This document shows positions 18,355-27,522 of a stretch of 64,000 nt of DNA, piece by piece. Numbering within the stretch: the stretch's first letter is position 1; each line of letters starts with the position of its first letter. The position numbers and the translations under genes are program-made. The notes beneath the pieces were generated by a model that saw nothing but the letters and a program-made list of their open reading frames with translations, was not told the origin of the DNA and made no database searches. This DNA comes from Bradyrhizobium elkanii WSM2783 (lineage in GTDB: Bacteria > Pseudomonadota > Alphaproteobacteria > Rhizobiales > Xanthobacteraceae): the NCBI RefSeq assembly GCF_000472865.1, contig NZ_AXAP01000007.1, positions 124,788-188,787 of the forward strand, in the 5' to 3' direction.

Positions 18355-18855
18355 TCACGGTTTGCCGATCGCCATCGCGATGGCGGCGGCCAGGAAGGGA
18401 AACGGCACCGAGACCGCGGCGCGGAACCAGACGAAGCGGGCCGGCATGAACGGTATCTCCCACAGGATCACCCTTTGGAAGGCGAACAGCGCCCAGGCGA
18501 CGACATAGGCGATCACCTGGGGTGGCCCGCCGCCGGCCTTCAGCGCCACCGCGCCGATGGAAAAACCGACCACCGGGCCGCCCGGCGTCGCTGCGCCCGC
18601 GATCACGGCAGTCGCGACGCCGAGCCAGCCGCTGTCGGGCCCGAGCCAGCCGGTGATGACCTCCTGCGGGATCACGGCGGCGATATAGCCGGACCCGACC
18701 ACGCCGATCGCGATCCGCGGCATGATATTGGCGAATTCGAGCGAGCCTTCGCGCAAGGAAGACACCAGCACCGTGCGTCCGCGACGCCAGGCGATGAAGC
18801 CGACGCCGGCGACCGAGCCCCACAGCAGGATGTCGATCAGGAGCGCGGCGCTCAT
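18355..18855 (-). CDS. Half-size permease, C-terminal-type half (ArsP/YraQ-like)
   Basis: 166 residues with about five spans. It holds GAATPGGPVVGFSIGAVALK, followed by AYVVAWALFAFQRVILWEIP. This mirrors the neighbouring protein at 18852 (GAILPGGPFTAYPVAAALLT, ATIAMVVSWTLIGYGRAVAW), so the two are paralogous halves. Full-length permeases of the ArsP/YraQ (DUF318) type contain two such units; the cysteines of their usual PxCxCG motif are replaced here by GGP. The ATG overlaps the upstream stop by four bases. The substrate is unknown. Confidence 0.75.
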   Translation of the reverse strand: MSAALLIDILLWGSVAGVGFIAWRRGRTVLVSSLREGSLEFANIMPRIAIGVVGSGYIAAVIPQEVITGWLGPDSGWLGVATAVIAGAATPGGPVVGFSIGAVALKAGGGPPQVIAYVVAWALFAFQRVILWEIPFMPARFVWFRAAVSVPFPFLAAAIAMAIGKP

Positions 18856-19454
18856 TCCGGTGCGCCGTTCGGATAGACGCGGGCATAGACGAAGCGGCCG
18901 AGCGCGCCGGCGAGCACCGGCAGCGGCAGCGAGATCACGATCCGCCACAGCGTGAACTCGGTGCCCATGATCGGCAGTTCCCAGGCCACCGCGCGGCCGT
19001 AACCGATCAGGGTCCAGCTCACCACCATCGCGATCGTCGCGCCGAAATCGGCGCCGACGGTGAGCAGCGCGGCCGCCACCGGATAGGCGGTGAAGGGACC
19101 GCCCGGCAGGATCGCGCCGAAGGCGGTGCCGATCAGAAGGCCCTTCAGTCCGGACTTTGGTCCGACCGAGCGCGAGACCTTTTCGTGCGGCAGAATTTCC
19201 GCGATGAACGCGCCGAGCAGGCAGCCCGCGAGCGCGCGCGGCAGGATCCCGCCGAACAGCGAGAGGTCGTGGGTGAGGATCTCGATCACGCCGTCAGCGC
19301 CGTCGCGCCGATAGACCAGGCCGGCGCAGATGAGGACCAGCACAAGGATTGAGATCATCGACCAGCCGATCGGCTTGCGCACACGGCCGGGAGGCGACTC
19401 GGCCTCCGCGGCGTCATCGGCCGGCGGCGGATCCTTTAGCTGTGCATCTGACAA
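18852..19454 (-). CDS. Half-size permease, N-terminal-type half (ArsP/YraQ-like)
   Basis: 200 residues: a polar, acidic leader of about 28 residues, a span (WSMISILVLVLICAGLVYR), and four to five further spans. Key blocks are GGILPRALAGCLLGAFIAEI, LPHEKVSRSVGPKSGLKGLL and GAILPGGPFTAYPVAAALLT. The last resembles the ArsP/YraQ permease signature without its cysteines. It is translationally coupled (ATGA overlap) to the second half. The pair lies just upstream of the Zur-like box and may carry a metal or metal-chelate (inference from context). Confidence 0.75.
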   Translation of the reverse strand: MSDAQLKDPPPADDAAEAESPPGRVRKPIGWSMISILVLVLICAGLVYRRDGADGVIEILTHDLSLFGGILPRALAGCLLGAFIAEILPHEKVSRSVGPKSGLKGLLIGTAFGAILPGGPFTAYPVAAALLTVGADFGATIAMVVSWTLIGYGRAVAWELPIMGTEFTLWRIVISLPLPVLAGALGRFVYARVYPNGAPE

Positions 19455-19589
19455 GGCAATGGGGCCAGGGCGGGGTGAGAATGTCCATCCTGCTTAATCC
19501 CGTCACAAAGGCGACGCAAACGGAAGCTGGCCACGTATCCATGCGCGCGCAGGCTATGGCCATGCGCGGTTGCGGCGCCCTCTCCATTT

Positions 19590-19728
19590 GTCATTCCGGG
19601 GCGATGCCAACGGGTCCGCGCAAAGCGCGGCCCGATGACAGGCTCCGCATCGAGCCCGGAATCCATTTCACAGCCTGTGCATGTGGCCCGTGGATTCCGG
19701 GTTCGCGCTTCGCGCGCCCCGGAATGAC
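19590..19728. repeat. Palindromic intergenic repeat (GTCATTCCGGGGCG type)
   Basis: The ends GTCATTCCGGGGCG and CGCGCCCCGGAATGAC are inverted copies. An inner pair CGGAATCCA/TGGATTCCG strengthens the fold. Elements of this look are frequent between Bradyrhizobium genes (from memory). It fills the gap between the half-permease pair and the fluoride channel gene. Confidence 0.7.
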
Positions 19729-19735
19729 GGAGAGA

Positions 19736-20188
19736 TCATGTGAGGTGGCGGACGATGGCGAGGCCGGCGAACAGGCCGGCGATCGAGAGCACGACCGAGC
19801 CGAGCACGTAGAATGCCGCGAGCCCGAGTTCGCCGCGTTCGTAGAGCAGCGCGGCGTCGAGCGAGAAGGCGGAGAAGGTGGTGTAGCCGCCGAGGATGCC
19901 GGTCATCAGGAACAGCCGCCAGGCCTGCGATGCCTCGCCCTTGAAGGCGAGATAACCCGCGATCAGACCCATCACGGTCGAACCGGTGATGTTGATGATG
20001 AAGGTGCCGTAGGGAAAATCGGTGCCGAGGCTGCGCGCGCAGGCGAGATTGATGAAATGGCGCAGCATTGCGCCGAGGCCGCCGCCGAAGAAGACCAGAA
20101 AATAGCTTGCTGCCGTTCCCACCACTGCCCCCGCTGGTGTGCCGTCGAGAGGGACGATCACCTCTCCTTGAACGATGTGCGCATTCAC
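19736..20188 (-). CDS. crcB: CrcB/Fluc fluoride channel
   Basis: 150 residues with four spans and the family motifs GGGLGAMLRHF, DFPYGTFIINITGSTVMG and GILGGYTTFSAFSLDA. The Asn of IINITG and the Phe/Thr of TTFSAF belong to the fluoride pore. Fluc channels let fluoride leave the cytoplasm as a dual-topology dimer. The N-terminal 22 residues are longer than usual, so the true start may lie further in. No fluoride riboswitch is apparent upstream, where only repeats occur. Confidence 0.93.
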   Translation of the reverse strand: MNAHIVQGEVIVPLDGTPAGAVVGTAASYFLVFFGGGLGAMLRHFINLACARSLGTDFPYGTFIINITGSTVMGLIAGYLAFKGEASQAWRLFLMTGILGGYTTFSAFSLDAALLYERGELGLAAFYVLGSVVLSIAGLFAGLAIVRHLT

Positions 20189-20234
20189 AGCCTCTCCCTT
20201 GAGACGGTGCCCGCGTGGAGAGATGACCTCTCCC

Positions 20235-20292
20235 CGGTTCGCATTGCGCTTCGCTACATGCGAACCGACCCTCCCCTTTCGGGGGAGGGTCG
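20235..20292. repeat. Double-hairpin repeat between crcB and sod
   Basis: Two adjacent hairpins: CGGTTCGCAT/ATGCGAACCG (20235-20244 with 20258-20267) and CGACCCTCCCC/GGGGAGGGTCG (20266-20276 with 20282-20292). On the minus strand it lies 34 bases after the sod stop, so it may end or protect that transcript. No T-run follows. Similar CCTCCCC hairpins recur at 22370-22493. Confidence 0.6.
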
Positions 20293-20325
20293 GGAAAGTC
20301 GCATCCGGAACGACGGCCTAAACCG

Positions 20326-20922
20326 TCACGCCTTGCCGAACAGCTCGTCGACGTAGTCCCAGTTGACGAGGTTGTCGACGAACGCCTTCAGATAGTCCGG
20401 ACGGCGGTTGCGGTAGTCGATGTAGTAGGAGTGCTCCCAGACGTCGACGCCCAGGATCGGCACCGCGCCATGGACCAGCGGGTTCTCGCCGTTCGGCGTC
20501 TTGGAGATTTCGAGCTTGCCGCCCTTGACCTGCAGCCAGGCCCAGCCGGAGCCGAACTGGCCGACGCCGGCGGCGGCGAAATCGGCCTTGAACTTCTCGA
20601 AGCCGCCGAGGTCCTCGTTGATCTTCTTCTCGAGACGGCCCGGCAGCTTGCTGCCGCCGCCATTCGGCTTCATCCACTTCCAGAAGTGAATGTGGTTATA
20701 GTGCTGGCCGGCATTGTTGAAGACGGCCGCGTTCTTGTTGTACGAGCCCTTCACGATCTCCTCGAGGGACTTGCCCTCGAATTCGGTGCCTTTGATCGCG
20801 TTGTTGCCGTTGGTCACGTAAGCCTGATGATGCTTGTCGTGATGGTACTCCAGCGTTTCCTTCGACATGTAGGGCGCGAGGGCATCGTGGGCGTAGGGGA
20901 GGTCGGGTAGCGTGAAAGTCAT
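20326..20922 (-). CDS. sodB: Superoxide dismutase, Fe/Mn type
   Basis: 198 residues of normal family length. The four metal ligands are present: His27 (LEYHHDKHH), His77 (YNHIHFW), Asp160 and His164 (DVWEHSYYIDY). Gln73, just before the second ligand, is the position usually seen in iron enzymes. There is no signal peptide, so it is cytoplasmic. It converts superoxide to hydrogen peroxide and oxygen. The symbol assumes the iron type; a cambialistic enzyme is possible. Confidence 0.93.
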   Translation of the reverse strand: MTFTLPDLPYAHDALAPYMSKETLEYHHDKHHQAYVTNGNNAIKGTEFEGKSLEEIVKGSYNKNAAVFNNAGQHYNHIHFWKWMKPNGGGSKLPGRLEKKINEDLGGFEKFKADFAAAGVGQFGSGWAWLQVKGGKLEISKTPNGENPLVHGAVPILGVDVWEHSYYIDYRNRRPDYLKAFVDNLVNWDYVDELFGKA

Positions 20923-21166
20923 GGTGTGATGTCCAACATGAGGGGAGACGACACTAACGGAAACCTCTTATAGAAGGTTCCATCACACTTAAACACCGCA
21001 TTTTCGGCGCAGGCATGCAGGCCGTGCAGGCGATTCGCAGAACGTCAGCGCAACGAACCAACTGCAAAATAGTGTTGGGAATGAAACGCTTAAGATCAAC
21101 TCCGAGCGGCAGGGCGCGGACGGAGGTGCGTTTTCCCGTTTGTGCGAGTAAGATCGCGCCAATGGA

Positions 21167-21712
21167 ATGCGAGGACCCACTCAAGTGAGCATCGAGATCG
21201 AAGTCCTCAACGGCGATGCTTCCTGGAAGACGGTCGAGCCGCTGTTTCGGGCGGTCTGGCCGCGCGAGGTGGTCGCGAAATTGCCTTGGGGCCATATCAA
21301 GTGGGCCGGTGCCGACCTGCGCGTCTTGCTCGAAGTGCCCGAGGGCGGCGTCGGCTGCCACGTCGGCATCCATTTCCGCACCATCGCCTGGAACGGACAC
21401 CGGATCCATATTGGCGGCATCGGCGGGGTTGCGACCCGCGAGGACTGCCGGCGCCGCGGCTATGCCTCGATCGCGCTCAATGCCGCGGTCGAGACCGTGC
21501 GTGCCAATGAAGCGGCGCGCTTCATGCTGCTGTTCTGTGAGCCGCACAATTTCGCGTTCTACCAGGCGCGCGGCTGGCGGCCCTTCACCGGCGAGGTCTA
21601 TTGCGAGCAGCCGGGCGGACGCGTCCGCTTCGAGGCGATGACACCGTTCGTGTTCGACATCAAGCGCGCGCCTGATACGGGGACCATCGACCTGTGCGGC
21701 CTGCCGTGGTGA
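21167..21712 (+). CDS. GNAT-family N-acetyltransferase
   Basis: 181 residues from ATG 21167, or 175 from the GTG at 21185. The acetyl-CoA loop is GIGGVATREDCRRRGYASIA, the classic V-x5-R-R-x-G-x-A signature, followed by ALNAAVETVRANEAARFMLL and a late NFAFYQARGW helix. These features define the fold but not the acceptor. The layout recalls aminoglycoside 2'-type acetyltransferases (weak). It is monocistronic and diverges from sod. Confidence 0.82.
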   Translation: MRGPTQVSIEIEVLNGDASWKTVEPLFRAVWPREVVAKLPWGHIKWAGADLRVLLEVPEGGVGCHVGIHFRTIAWNGHRIHIGGIGGVATREDCRRRGYASIALNAAVETVRANEAARFMLLFCEPHNFAFYQARGWRPFTGEVYCEQPGGRVRFEAMTPFVFDIKRAPDTGTIDLCGLPW

Positions 21713-21901
21713 TCTCTGCATAGGTTAGCCTGGCCTGCGCCGTCCGTAAGATGCGGGGCATCATCTTCACACAATCTTCAGGGCGAGACGCAGTGACAGA
21801 TGCGCATCACTGGGGCAAATGATCGCGCGCCGACGCGCGGAAGTGAGATTGCACAAAGCCGATTTGTTGCTATGCAGGCGTGCCTTTTTGGGGAACGAAT
21901 C

Positions 21902-22342
21902 ATGGCTTGCAGATCAGCTCTCATCGCAGCGGTGCTGGCGGTATTACTGGCCGCACCGACGGCGCGCGCGCAAAACGCGGCCGATCCATCCGGCGTCTGG
22001 CAGACGCAGGCGGGCGACGCCCGCGTCAAGGTCAGCAAATGCGGCGGCGGGATTTGCGGCGTGATCGTCTCCCTGCGCGAGCCGATCGATCCCGCAACCG
22101 GCAAGCCGCAGGTCGACAACAAGAATCCGAATCCGTCGCTCACCACCCGTCCGATCATCGGGCTGCCGCTGTTTTCGGGCATGCGGCCGGCCGGCGGCAA
22201 GTGGACCGGTCAGATCTACAACGCCGACGACGGCGGCACCTATGCGAGCAGCATTTCGCTCGCCGGCCCCGATACGCTACGGGTCGAAGGCTGCGTCGGC
22301 GCGCTCTGCGGCGGCGAAAGCTGGACGCGGGTGGGACGCTAA
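21902..22342 (+). CDS. DUF2147-type exported protein
   Basis: 146 residues with a signal peptide (LIAAVLAVLLAAPTARA) and a lipocalin-like DUF2147 domain: SGVWQTQAGDARVKVSKCGG, GICGVIVSLREPIDP, PSLTTRPIIGLPLFSGMRPA and GGKWTGQIYNADDGGTYASS. Members are periplasmic; some are linked to outer-membrane or envelope stress, but the role is undefined. The ATG at 21902 is preferred since it begins the signal peptide. Confidence 0.85.
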   Translation: MACRSALIAAVLAVLLAAPTARAQNAADPSGVWQTQAGDARVKVSKCGGGICGVIVSLREPIDPATGKPQVDNKNPNPSLTTRPIIGLPLFSGMRPAGGKWTGQIYNADDGGTYASSISLAGPDTLRVEGCVGALCGGESWTRVGR

Positions 22343-22369
22343 CTGGAGAGTGCATCGGATTCACTTCCT

Positions 22370-22493
22370 CCTTCCCCCTGAAAGGGGGAAGGTCGGGATG
22401 GGGGTCAAGCCAAAAGCACAGTTGCTCGTGGAGAGAAATCCCCACCCGGTTTGCGCTAGCGCGCAAGCCGACCTCCCCTTTTCAAGGGGAGGT
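22370..22493. repeat. Triple-hairpin intergenic repeat
   Basis: Three hairpins lie in a row: CCTTCCCCCT/AGGGGGAAGG (22370-22379, 22383-22392), TTGCGC-tagc-GCGCAA (22451-22466) and ACCTCCCCTT/AAGGGGAGGT (22471-22480, 22484-22493). The last overlaps the stop codon and final residues of the DUF3095 gene, which converges on DUF2147 here. Confidence 0.65.
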
Positions 22494-23654
22494 GGAGAGC
22501 GAGCCAGCCATCGCCTTCATGGCTGATGCGGCGGAGGCGTAGCCGCCGCGGGCGCCGTCGATGAAGTGCACGTGGTCGCTGCGCACCGCCGACGGCGTGA
22601 AGCAGGTCATCATCGCGGCATCCTGCCGGTGCAGGCCGTAACGCACGACGCCGTTGGCCGAGGCCTGCGCGAGACGTTCGGCGAGCGCCTGCGCCAACTC
22701 CTCGCTGCAGTCGAGGATCATCCGCAATCCATCGTCATATTTGCGGAAGTCGGAATTGTCGACCACCTGCTGCATGTAGTCCTTCGCCGCGAACTTGCCG
22801 ATTTTGAGCCCGAAGCGGATGACCGTGTAGACCCACAACGTGCTGACGAACACCAGCACGCGCCGCGCGAACAGCGGACCGCGGCGCTTGGTGCGTGCCT
22901 CGAAGTCGAGGCCCTGCGGCGGCCAGCGCAGCGCCGGCCCGCCCGACGGCACCGGACGGCCAGCATCCGGGCTCTGCTCGGCGAGAGCGATGACGTCCTC
23001 GATCACCTTGCGGAACGCGTGGGGATCGCCGCCCTTCGCCGGCACCACCAGCACGGACAGGATGACGCCGCGGGCGGAAGGGATCTCCTCGAAGCGGCAG
23101 GAGAGCCCGCTGAGATCGGGCTGAGTGCCCGACGGCGCCGGCGCGGCAGCAAATTCACCCCGCTTCATCGCGGCTTCCGCGAAGCCAAGCCCGCCACCGG
23201 AGAACATCGCGTAGGAAAGATTGGTCGACGGTCCGAAGCGCGCGATGCGCACATCAAGTCCTTGCGCACGGATTGCTTCGATCGGCACCAGCGCCACGCG
23301 CATGATGAGGTCGAGATCGTCCCTCACCCAGGTCGCGGTCGCCGCCAGCGCCTCGCGCGCGGCGTCGACATCGGCGGGCGCGACCGCAAAGCTCGCGCCA
23401 TCGCCGCCGAACACGAAGGGGAATTCGCGGCCACCGAGTGCATTGGTGACGGCGGCGATGACGGCCGCGCCCGCCATGTTGACGGCCTTGTAGCGCTTTG
23501 CGGCAATCGCCTTGGTCGATTCCACGATGTCGGCGACGCCGATGGTCCAATCATCAGGCAAAGGCGAATACAGCGACGGCTCCATCAGGCGGCCAAAGCC
23601 GCGGAACACCGGAATGCCGCCGTAGAAGATCTCGCTGCCGCCTGCCGCCGCCAT
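22482..23654 (-). CDS. DUF3095-family protein, nucleotide-cyclase-like
   Basis: 390 residues from the ATG at 23652-23654. The N-terminal half looks like a class III cyclase fold: WTIGVADIVESTKAIAAKRY, FVFGGDGASFAVAPADVDAA, and later IARFGPSTNLSYAMFSGGGL. DUF3095 proteins are of this length and cytoplasmic; activity is not established. Upstream in-frame codons run into a palindromic repeat, so the longer reading frame is not used. Its last residues are encoded in the repeat at 22370-22493. Confidence 0.82.
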   Translation of the reverse strand: MAAAGGSEIFYGGIPVFRGFGRLMEPSLYSPLPDDWTIGVADIVESTKAIAAKRYKAVNMAGAAVIAAVTNALGGREFPFVFGGDGASFAVAPADVDAAREALAATATWVRDDLDLIMRVALVPIEAIRAQGLDVRIARFGPSTNLSYAMFSGGGLGFAEAAMKRGEFAAAPAPSGTQPDLSGLSCRFEEIPSARGVILSVLVVPAKGGDPHAFRKVIEDVIALAEQSPDAGRPVPSGGPALRWPPQGLDFEARTKRRGPLFARRVLVFVSTLWVYTVIRFGLKIGKFAAKDYMQQVVDNSDFRKYDDGLRMILDCSEELAQALAERLAQASANGVVRYGLHRQDAAMMTCFTPSAVRSDHVHFIDGARGGYASAASAMKAMAGSLSTSP

Positions 23655-23726
23655 GGACCGCTCCGCTTTCGGCGCCTGTCTAGCAGATACGGCCGGTCTT
23701 GGGATCGGTTGCGTAGAACCGGACGC

Positions 23727-23815
23727 CGTCATGGCCGGGCTTGTCCCGGCCATCCACGCAAGAGCCACCTCCCGGAAGGGAAGACGTGGATGCCCGGGAC
23801 GAGCCCGGGCATGAT
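23727..23815. repeat. Paired GGCCGGG/GCCCGGG hairpin repeat
   Basis: Hairpins GGCCGGG-cttgt-CCCGGCC (23733-23751) and GCCCGGG-acgag-CCCGGGC (23792-23810) are joined by CATCCACG...CGTGGATG, which also pair. The whole unit is a large cruciform of the type common between rhizobial genes (from memory). It separates DUF3095 from htpG. Confidence 0.7.
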
Positions 23816-23831
23816 GGAGCAACAGTGCGCG

Positions 23832-25697
23832 TTACGCTTTCGCCAATCCGCGCAGCACGAGCTGGTTGAGACGGCCGGCAAAGGCGGCCGGGTCTTCCGG
23901 CAGTTCGCCTTCGAGAATCTGCGCCTGCTCGAGCAGAAGCAGCGACAAATCCCTCGCCGCGTCCTTTTCGCGCGTGATCGCGGCGACCAACGGATGGCGC
24001 AGATTGACCTCGAGGATCGGCTTGGTCACCGCACCGCGGTTCTGCTGCGCGAGGAGGCGCTCCAGCATGCGGTCGCGGCCGCCGCCGACCAGGCACGAAG
24101 CGCTCGAGGTGAGCCGCTGCGATGCGCGGACCTCGGCAACGCGCTCGCCGAGCGCTTCCTTGATCGCGGCGATCGTCGTCGCCTCATCCGCCGCCGGCTC
24201 GTCCTTCTTCTCGTCCGCCTTGTCGTCGACGAACGGGATCAGGCTGAAATCGACGTCGCCCTGGCTCAGCGACTTCAGCGGCTTGCCGCCGAAATCGATC
24301 GGCGCCGAGGTCCAGAACGCATCCACGGGATCGGTGAGCAGGAGCACCTCGACGCCGCGCGCCTGCGCGGCCTCCAGCTTCGGGTTCGACTTCAACCGCT
24401 CGATGCTTTCGCCGATGAGATAGTAGATGTCGGTCTGGTTCGGCCTGATGGCCTCGACATATTGCTTGAGCGAACGGCTCTCGCCCGCGGTCGTCGTGAA
24501 GCGCGCCAGGCCGAGCAGCTTCTCGCGCCGCTCGTAATCCTCCCACAGGCCCTCCTTGAGGACCGGGCCGAACGCGTCCCAGATCTTGGCGAACGCGTCC
24601 TGCTCCTTATCCGCCAATCGCTCGAGTTCGCCGATGACGCGGCCGGTCACGGCATTGCGGATTTGCCCGAGTTGCGGGTTGTTCTGCAGCATCTCGCGGG
24701 AAATGTTGAGCGGCAGATCCTCGCTGTCGATCACGCCGCGAATGAAGCGCAGATACGCGGGCAGAAGATCGGCATCGTCGGCGATGAAGACGCGGCGGAC
24801 ATAGAGCTTCACCCTGCCCTTGCGCGCCGGCTCGAACAGGTCGAACGGCTTTGTCGACGGCGCAAACAGCAGCACGGCATAGGACTGCCGGCCCTCGGCG
24901 CGATAATGCAGCGTCATCGCCGGCTCGTCGAATGCGCCGGCGATCGATTTGTAGGCTTCCTTGTAATCCTCCGCCGACAGCTCCGATTTCGACCGCTGCC
25001 ACAGCGCGCTCGCGGAATTGATCTGGCTTGGCTCGCCCTCCTCCGGCACCAGTTCGATCGGGAACTGGATGTTGTCAGAATAGGCGCGGACGATGCGCTC
25101 GATCTCATAGGTCTCGAGATATTTCGCGGCGTCCTTCTTCAAATGCAGCACGATCTCGGTGCCGCGGGTGACGCGCTTGGCATCCTCCTCGCTGGCGGGC
25201 GCGATCTCGAACCCGCTGCCGCCCGACGAGGTCCAGGTCCAGACCTCATCGCTCCCGGCGCGGCGGCTGATCACGACGATCCTGTCGGCGACCATGAAGG
25301 CGGCATAGAAGCCGACGCCGAACTGGCCGATCAAATTGCCGCCGTCCTTGGCCTCGGTGAGCCGCGCCAGGAACGACTTGGTGCCGGAGCGCGCGATGGT
25401 GCCGAGATTGTCGATCAGCTCCTGCCGGTCCATGCCGATGCCGCTGTCGATCACGGACAACGTATCGGCCTTCTTGTCCGGCCTGATCCAGATTTTCGGC
25501 GGCGCACCATCGGCGATCAGGTCTGGCGCGGCAATCGCCTCATAACGCAGCTTGTCGCAGGCATCGGAGGCGTTGGAGATCAATTCGCGCAGGAAGATAT
25601 CGGTTTCCGAATAGACCGAGTGCACCATCAGGTGCAGGAGCTCGGCTACCTCGGCCTGGAACGGCTGGGATTCGGGGGAGGTCGTGGTGGCAGTCAT
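23832..25697 (-). CDS. htpG: Hsp90-family chaperone HtpG
   Basis: 621 residues from the ATG at 25695-25697. The ATP-binding GHKL motifs are intact: [47 protein letters not shown] and [15 protein letters not shown]. The middle domain has [20 protein letters not shown] and [14 protein letters not shown]. The C-terminal dimerisation domain is complete. HtpG refolds or remodels client proteins in the cytoplasm. Its divergent neighbour is the toxin-antitoxin pair. Confidence 0.95.
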   Translation of the reverse strand: MTATTTSPESQPFQAEVAELLHLMVHSVYSETDIFLRELISNASDACDKLRYEAIAAPDLIADGAPPKIWIRPDKKADTLSVIDSGIGMDRQELIDNLGTIARSGTKSFLARLTEAKDGGNLIGQFGVGFYAAFMVADRIVVISRRAGSDEVWTWTSSGGSGFEIAPASEEDAKRVTRGTEIVLHLKKDAAKYLETYEIERIVRAYSDNIQFPIELVPEEGEPSQINSASALWQRSKSELSAEDYKEAYKSIAGAFDEPAMTLHYRAEGRQSYAVLLFAPSTKPFDLFEPARKGRVKLYVRRVFIADDADLLPAYLRFIRGVIDSEDLPLNISREMLQNNPQLGQIRNAVTGRVIGELERLADKEQDAFAKIWDAFGPVLKEGLWEDYERREKLLGLARFTTTAGESRSLKQYVEAIRPNQTDIYYLIGESIERLKSNPKLEAAQARGVEVLLLTDPVDAFWTSAPIDFGGKPLKSLSQGDVDFSLIPFVDDKADEKKDEPAADEATTIAAIKEALGERVAEVRASQRLTSSASCLVGGGRDRMLERLLAQQNRGAVTKPILEVNLRHPLVAAITREKDAARDLSLLLLEQAQILEGELPEDPAAFAGRLNQLVLRGLAKA

Positions 25698-25805
25698 TGC
25701 TGGGCTCAGGTGAAACCAATAGGGGGTAGGAAACTCCAGATATAGCGCAGCCATCTCCGCCCGCAAGATTTGCCGCGACGGCAGCGGGATGATCCGACCG
25801 CGGCA

Positions 25806-25851
25806 TTGCGCTATGTCGTTGAACCTACTATAAATATGACCACTGTAGTCA
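25806..25851 (+). promoter_or_regulatory. Putative promoter and operator of the toxin-antitoxin pair
   Basis: TTGCGC (25806-25811), 17 bases, then TATAAA (25829-25834) resembles a housekeeping promoter. Just downstream TGACCACTGTAGTCA (25837-25851) is an imperfect palindrome matching its own complement at 12 of 15 bases. It is where a Phd/VapC complex would be expected to bind for autoregulation (inference). The antitoxin ATG is 12 bases further. Confidence 0.5.
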
Positions 25852-25862
25852 CACGAGGCAAC

Positions 25863-26105
25863 ATGCGCAAGATTCAGCTGAAAGACGCAAAGGCGAAATT
25901 GTCCGCCGTCGTCGATCAGGCCACGCGGGGCAAGCCGTCCGTCATTACCCGCCACGGGCGACCGGAGGCGGTCATCCTCGGCTTTGAGGATTGGGAACGG
26001 CTGTCGCGCGTACCCTCCTTCGGCCGTCTCTTGATGTCCGCGCCGATCGAAGCCGGTGACTTGCCCGAGCGTAACCAGGCGCCCTCCCGCGACGCCGGCC
26101 TGTGA
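25863..26105 (+). CDS. Phd/YefM-type antitoxin
   Basis: 80 residues: [20 protein letters not shown] is the N-terminal Phd/YefM DNA-binding fold, followed by [20 protein letters not shown] and a C-terminal tail ([15 protein letters not shown]) that would block the toxin. The stop overlaps the toxin start in GTGA, typical of such operons. It neutralises the PIN toxin and represses the operon. Confidence 0.9.
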   Translation: MRKIQLKDAKAKLSAVVDQATRGKPSVITRHGRPEAVILGFEDWERLSRVPSFGRLLMSAPIEAGDLPERNQAPSRDAGL

Positions 26106-26551
26106 CGCGCTATCTGGTCGATACCAATATCATTTCGGCTGTGGCACCCACGTCGGCGGTGACGCCGCAGCAGCTTGTTGCCTGGATGGATTCTCATTCG
26201 CTTGCTTTGTTTCTGTCGGCCGTCACTGTGGCCGAGATCGCCGATGGCATCGCCAAGGCCAAGCGCGAGGGTGCCAAGCGGAAGGCCTCCAGGCTCTCGG
26301 ATTGGTTGCGAACCGTGCTGCATCTCTATGGTGATCGGGTGCTCCCGTTTGATACGCCGACGGCAGAGATCGCTGGCCAACTGACTGATCTTGCACGCAG
26401 CCGTGGGCATGCTCCAGGCTTTGCAGATGTCGCGATTGCCGCAACAGCTCATTGGCACAAACTGACGCTCCTAACCCGGAATGTTCGCCATTTTGTGCCT
26501 ATGGACGTCACCGTCATCGATCCATTCCAGGAGCTGCCTCCAGCCAAATAG
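26102..26551 (+). CDS. vapC: VapC-type PIN-domain ribonuclease toxin
   Basis: 149 residues from a GTG start overlapping the antitoxin stop. PIN acidic residues are present: [10 protein letters not shown] (Asp), AEIADGI (Glu), and a late Asp in [11 protein letters not shown] followed by LLTRNVRHF. Such toxins cleave tRNA or rRNA when the antitoxin is lost. The pair probably acts in stress response or local DNA maintenance. All expected catalytic residues appear intact. Confidence 0.92.
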   Translation: MTRYLVDTNIISAVAPTSAVTPQQLVAWMDSHSLALFLSAVTVAEIADGIAKAKREGAKRKASRLSDWLRTVLHLYGDRVLPFDTPTAEIAGQLTDLARSRGHAPGFADVAIAATAHWHKLTLLTRNVRHFVPMDVTVIDPFQELPPAK

Positions 26552-26593
26552 ATCGCTATCAATTTCCCAGGCGAGAGCCCTCCCTTTCACGCC

Positions 26594-27409
26594 TCACCCA
26601 GTAATCGCCGCAAGATAGCGCGCGACCGACACATCGAACGCCGCCTTCGCATCGTGCTCAATGTTACGTCCCCACCAGGCGCCATAAATGCGATCGAACG
26701 CAAGTGGCGCGATCGCCTCAGCGATACGGCGCACGGCGACAGCATTCAGCGGCGTGTAGTTCGGATAGGAGTACATGAAGCTGACGTGACGGCGATCCAT
26801 CGCCACCTGCGCGACATCGCCGGCCAGGAGCGCGCCGCTGCCGTCTGCCCCCGTGCGCCAATGCAGCACGGTGGCGCCGGTGAAATGCCCGCCGGCGCGG
26901 ACCAGCCGAAGATCGTCCGATATCGCGAGTTCCTCCCCCCGCCACGGCACGATCGACGGATGCGGCCGCGTGATCCATTGCGCATCGTCCCCATGCAGAT
27001 AGACCGGCGCGTTGCCGAACGCTTCGCTCCAGTCGGCCAGCGCCCCATAATAATGCGGATGCGATATCGCGATCGCCTTCAGTCCGCCGCGCGACCTGAC
27101 GTAGTCGATCGCCTCGCGCGTCGCGAGCGGGATGCAGTCCCACATCACAAGAGCTTCGCCATCGGGGACCAGCAACGCACGCTGGCCGATCGCCAAGCGC
27201 GGCTCGACCGCGACGCCAACGAGCCCAAGATCGTCGCGCCAGACGACATGATGGCGTTTGGCCAGTTCCTCGCGGCTGAGCCAGACCTGTCCGTTCCAGT
27301 TCACGAACTGCCGCTCGTCCTCGCAGATCCGGCAAGACGGCGGCGGATTGGCGCTGTCGGAAAACTGCGCGCCGCATTGTTCGCAAGTCCAGGTTGGCAT
27401 GAGGGTCAC
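26594..27409 (-). CDS. MBL-fold hydrolase with an N-terminal zinc ribbon
   Basis: 271 residues (or 268 from the ATG at 27400). The N-terminus is a CxxC...CxxC ribbon: TCEQCGAQF and SCRICEDER. A metallo-beta-lactamase-like domain follows, with AISHPHYYGALADWSEAFGN (H-x-H), AGGHFTGATVLHWRTGADGS, LLAGDVAQVA and YSYPNYTPLN. The H-x-H-Y-Y motif departs from the usual HxHxDH, so metal binding may differ. Substrate unknown. Confidence 0.82.
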   Translation of the reverse strand: MTLMPTWTCEQCGAQFSDSANPPPSCRICEDERQFVNWNGQVWLSREELAKRHHVVWRDDLGLVGVAVEPRLAIGQRALLVPDGEALVMWDCIPLATREAIDYVRSRGGLKAIAISHPHYYGALADWSEAFGNAPVYLHGDDAQWITRPHPSIVPWRGEELAISDDLRLVRAGGHFTGATVLHWRTGADGSGALLAGDVAQVAMDRRHVSFMYSYPNYTPLNAVAVRRIAEAIAPLAFDRIYGAWWGRNIEHDAKAAFDVSVARYLAAITG

Positions 27410-27522
27410 TCCATTTGGAGGCCCAAGATAGCATGCAATGCGGCGGTTCTATCTCGCCTATATCGGCTTCCGCTGCGTCTATCCGCCTGAACCCAAAGCA
27501 CCGTGATGAGTGCTGCAAAATA

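Noticed and set aside
19590..23815. CRISPR-like series of palindromes
   Set aside because: The palindromes differ from each other, lack regular spacers and have no cas genes; they are intergenic repeat elements.
22566..25745. Very long plus-strand frame of 1059 codons
   Set aside because: It is antisense to DUF3095 and htpG; GC-rich codons leave few stops in that frame. The translation is Arg/His/Asp-rich with no known domain.
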